From assembly GCA_900468625.1 (NCBI GenBank), contig UBUL01000019.1:248001-312000 (forward strand): 64,000 bases of DNA, given 5' to 3'. Of the stretch, positions 62,190 through 64,000 are shown in pieces. Each line of letters starts with the position of its first letter. Within the stretch, counting starts at the first letter, position 1. Source of the stretch: Hyphomicrobiales bacterium (GTDB taxonomy: Bacteria; Pseudomonadota; Alphaproteobacteria; Rhizobiales; Rhizobiaceae). The notes beneath the pieces are model-generated. The model was given only the letters and a program-made list of their open reading frames with translations. It made no database searches and was not told where the DNA came from. The position numbers and the translations under genes were made by a program.

Positions 62190-63386
62190 TTAGGCCGTCA
62201 ACGGCGGCATTTCTTCCTCACCAGCGCGCCAAATCCAGGCAGACATATCCGATCGCGCGGTGATCATCGCGTGCAAGTCTGTTTCGAAACTTTCATCGGC
62301 GCTCGGCGGTACGATATAAAGGGCGCGGGCCGACGGCCGACGGTCCGGCAGAACCACATTTGCAAGAGGGCGCGTGCGCGCAAGGTCAAAACGCAGACCC
62401 TTGATCATCTTCTCGCGAAGCGGCGTCAATCGCTTCAGCAAGCGCTGCTCAAAGGCATTTTCGATTGGCAGCCATTGTTCCGTCACCACCATCAGCGCGA
62501 TTTCATTGACGGTCACGACACCGGAAGGATGTCCGGCAATCGTTGCAATGGCGATAAGATGGGAGGATTCGTTGCTTCGCCATAACGTTAGTTCCGTCTC
62601 GAAGCGGTGCTGCAATAGCCGCCATGCAGCCTCCTCAAGATGGAGGAGAAAACCCGGCATGTGTTTAATGACCACGATCTGGCCTTCCCTTGCCGGTGAA
62701 AACTCCTTTATCTCCGCAACCAAAACCATCAGCTTTCTGGGGCCGGACGACGCTTCAAACAATGCAGACAGCGCTTGCATCCTGCGTTGCTCGATAACGA
62801 CCTTGTCGTCGGCTCGGAACGGCTCGGGGATAAAGACGCGCTCCGCAAGACTCTGCTGGCGCACCGACATCATCCCAGCCGCTTCCTGAAGATGATGATA
62901 GACCTGCCGCCAATGCCGCTTGCCTACCCAATGCGCCGTCCATTCCGTCAAACCACTTTCATGCCAGAGGAAATGCAGCAAGCCGCGCAAGGACAATTTC
63001 CTGCCGTCGTTCTTGATGCTGTCGGCCGCTTCGCAAGCCGCCGTGGCGCCACGAGAAGAGCTGCGTTTCGACAGGGAAAAATCCAGTTTCACGATTGCCG
63101 TACCGGCAACCGGATCGAGCTTAATGGCGCCTCCCATCAGCGGGCCAAGACCCGAAAGCTCATAAGGAGGCTCGTAGGACGGACATACCGCGCTATGGTC
63201 CGCTCCGGTAAGCGGCATCCTCTTGATTGCCAAATGGTCGCCGATCTTGGCGACATACATCGCAACCCCTTCGTCGTTGCAGAGGCAGAGCGGGCGGGCC
63301 TTGTCGCGATAGGCGAGCGTCAGTCTCTGCTGGAAATCATCGGCCTCATCATTGGCGGCCATCCCATTGATCAGGAACCATCTCAT
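62190..63386 (-). CDS. DUF1173 plasmid-type protein
   Basis: A 398-residue protein of the DUF1173 family: an N-terminal Cys-rich block (PLCLCNDEGVAMYVAKIGDHLAIKRMP and HSAVCPSYEPP, about residues 30-75) is followed by ELSGLGPLMG and LSLRGLLHFLWHESGLTEW, both conserved in this family of large plasmids and integrative elements in alphaproteobacteria. Function unknown. I prefer the ATG at 63386, with AAGGTGG about 9 bases upstream; a GTG at 63398 in the same frame is also possible. Confidence 0.82.
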   Translation of the reverse strand: MRWFLINGMAANDEADDFQQRLTLAYRDKARPLCLCNDEGVAMYVAKIGDHLAIKRMPLTGADHSAVCPSYEPPYELSGLGPLMGGAIKLDPVAGTAIVKLDFSLSKRSSSRGATAACEAADSIKNDGRKLSLRGLLHFLWHESGLTEWTAHWVGKRHWRQVYHHLQEAAGMMSVRQQSLAERVFIPEPFRADDKVVIEQRRMQALSALFEASSGPRKLMVLVAEIKEFSPAREGQIVVIKHMPGFLLHLEEAAWRLLQHRFETELTLWRSNESSHLIAIATIAGHPSGVVTVNEIALMVVTEQWLPIENAFEQRLLKRLTPLREKMIKGLRFDLARTRPLANVVLPDRRPSARALYIVPPSADESFETDLHAMITARSDMSAWIWRAGEEEMPPLTA

Positions 63387-63659
63387 CGCACTCGCCACCT
63401 TCGCGCAAGCGAGAGGCTTAAAACTTGGTGCCCCAAGCGAGAAAAACCTGTCTGCTCAGACCAATCCATTATGCCGTACGGGCAAAGCCAGTCCAAGGCC
63501 GCGCGGCCCCTCCAACTTTCTCGTCTCTCCGTTTCACGGCGCTTCGGCAAAATCGGCGCCTCCACACGCCGGCTCCGCCGGTCGTGTTCACGAGCCTTGA
63601 CCTGACTTTCCCCGCCCTGCGTGCCGCCTTCACCCTTCACACCAGTCAAGGAGACGAGG

Positions 63660-63935
63660 ATGACCAACGAACTGCACATCGATGAGCTCCGCGCCGAAGC
63701 GCGGGCTGCAGCTACGCCGGAAGAACGCCGCCAGTTCGAGGCCGAGCTCGAACTGGCTATGGGCGAGCGCGAGCTAGCTCCTGTCGAACTCGACGGCCGC
63801 ATCAGCGCAAAGCCGCCCTCCCGAGGTGGCTCAACCGATCTCTCTGTCGACGGCAGGGGACTGCATTGCAGGCCTTCACCAAAAGATCTCAATACCCGTT
63901 CTCCCGAAGATAGAAATCAATGGCAGCCTTCATGA
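63660..63935 (+). CDS. small acidic plasmid-type protein, possibly altered C-terminus
   Basis: Starts MTNELHIDELRAEARAA and is a charged helical protein (about 55 residues up to LDGRISAKPP). From about residue 55 the sequence turns into low-quality text (SRGGSTDLSVDGRG...), so the true end may lie near 63825 with a frameshift thereafter. The ATG follows GGAG at good distance. Similar short proteins occur beside DUF736 and DUF1173 genes on Rhizobiales plasmids. Function unknown. Its 3' part overlaps the convergent gene below. Confidence 0.5.
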   Translation: MTNELHIDELRAEARAAATPEERRQFEAELELAMGERELAPVELDGRISAKPPSRGGSTDLSVDGRGLHCRPSPKDLNTRSPEDRNQWQPS

Positions 63936-63999
63936 CCACGGCCATCTTGAGATCATTTTCATCGGCAGCGCGCTTCAGGCGCGTTTTCGTCGCCCGGTC
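63889..63999 (-). CDS. partial small protein, ribbon-helix-helix-like C-terminus
   Basis: The last 36 codons of a minus-strand gene that starts beyond the window. The sequence DRATKTRLKRAADENDLKMA, followed by AIDFYLRENGY and a TGA at 63889, is helical and of the size and pattern of ribbon-helix-helix or small regulatory proteins. The family is not certain because the N-terminal strand is missing. Confidence 0.45.
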   Translation of the reverse strand, partial: DRATKTRLKRAADENDLKMAVVMKAAIDFYLRENGY

Positions 64000-64000
64000 G

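Noticed and set aside
1..64000. CRISPR arrays, rRNA or tRNA genes, replication origin (repABC) or conjugation genes
   Set aside because: I looked for regularly spaced repeats, conserved RNA stems and RepA/B/C or Tra sequences and found none; only DUF736/DUF1173-type plasmid genes are present.

Overview
The window looks like part of a large accessory replicon (plasmid or chromid) of a fast-growing member of the Rhizobiaceae, most likely Rhizobium. Support comes from GC-rich codon use, dense minus-strand ABC-importer operons with ATGA/TGATG start-stop overlaps, a RIME-type palindromic repeat at about 58.25-58.36 kb, decayed insertion sequences, and plasmid-type DUF736 and DUF1173 genes at the right end. 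The assignment rests on family recognition only; no database search was possible. There are no rRNA or tRNA genes and no CRISPR array.

Left part (1-6 kb): the end of an FTR1 iron permease, a DUF930 protein, then a metal (probably copper) cluster: DUF5676 membrane protein, Cys/His-rich secreted protein, Tat-exported multicopper oxidase, Met-rich EF-hand protein and an MFS pseudogene broken by several frameshifts. From 5.9 to 16.6 kb lies a sugar locus: ABC importer, BadF-type kinase, AgaS isomerase, GatZ/KbaZ protein and DeoR regulator, next to a GH4 alpha-galactosidase with a divergent AraC regulator. It reads as uptake of an amino sugar or galactoside and conversion towards tagatose 6-phosphate and fructose 6-phosphate.

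The stretch 16.6-25.2 kb is patchy: an orphan GT2 glycosyltransferase, an AraC/GyrI regulator with one frameshift, an IS5-family remnant, an AT-richer block with two paralogous small membrane proteins and a secreted coiled-coil protein of unknown function, and a PepSY protein with a two-component system.

From 25.2 to 33.5 kb one operon joins a BMP-type (nucleoside-like) ABC importer to biuret hydrolase (BiuH), a second isochorismatase-fold hydrolase (triuret hydrolase candidate), a ChrR-like cupin and allophanate hydrolase (AtzF). It appears to be a complete uptake and ammonia-release route for biuret and possibly triuret, with a FadR-type GntR regulator divergent to it. From 34.7 to 43.5 kb a dipeptide-type importer is combined with two M20 hydrolases and a creatinase-like M24 hydrolase. 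One M20 enzyme and the M24 enzyme lack canonical metal ligands. A UTRA-type GntR regulator lies divergent. This is the best candidate for an undescribed catabolic system.

From 44.7 to 58.2 kb is a phenylpropanoid (ferulate/monolignol) locus: two aromatic aldehyde dehydrogenases, a coniferyl-alcohol-dehydrogenase-like SDR, a Liv-type importer, an AraC regulator, an ADP-forming feruloyl-CoA synthetase, a feruloyl-CoA hydratase/lyase and a MarR regulator. The right end (58.2-64 kb) has the RIME repeat, a TetR regulator divergent from an exported alpha/beta hydrolase, an IS5-family remnant, DUF736, a frameshifted small gene, DUF1173 and two small plasmid-type genes.
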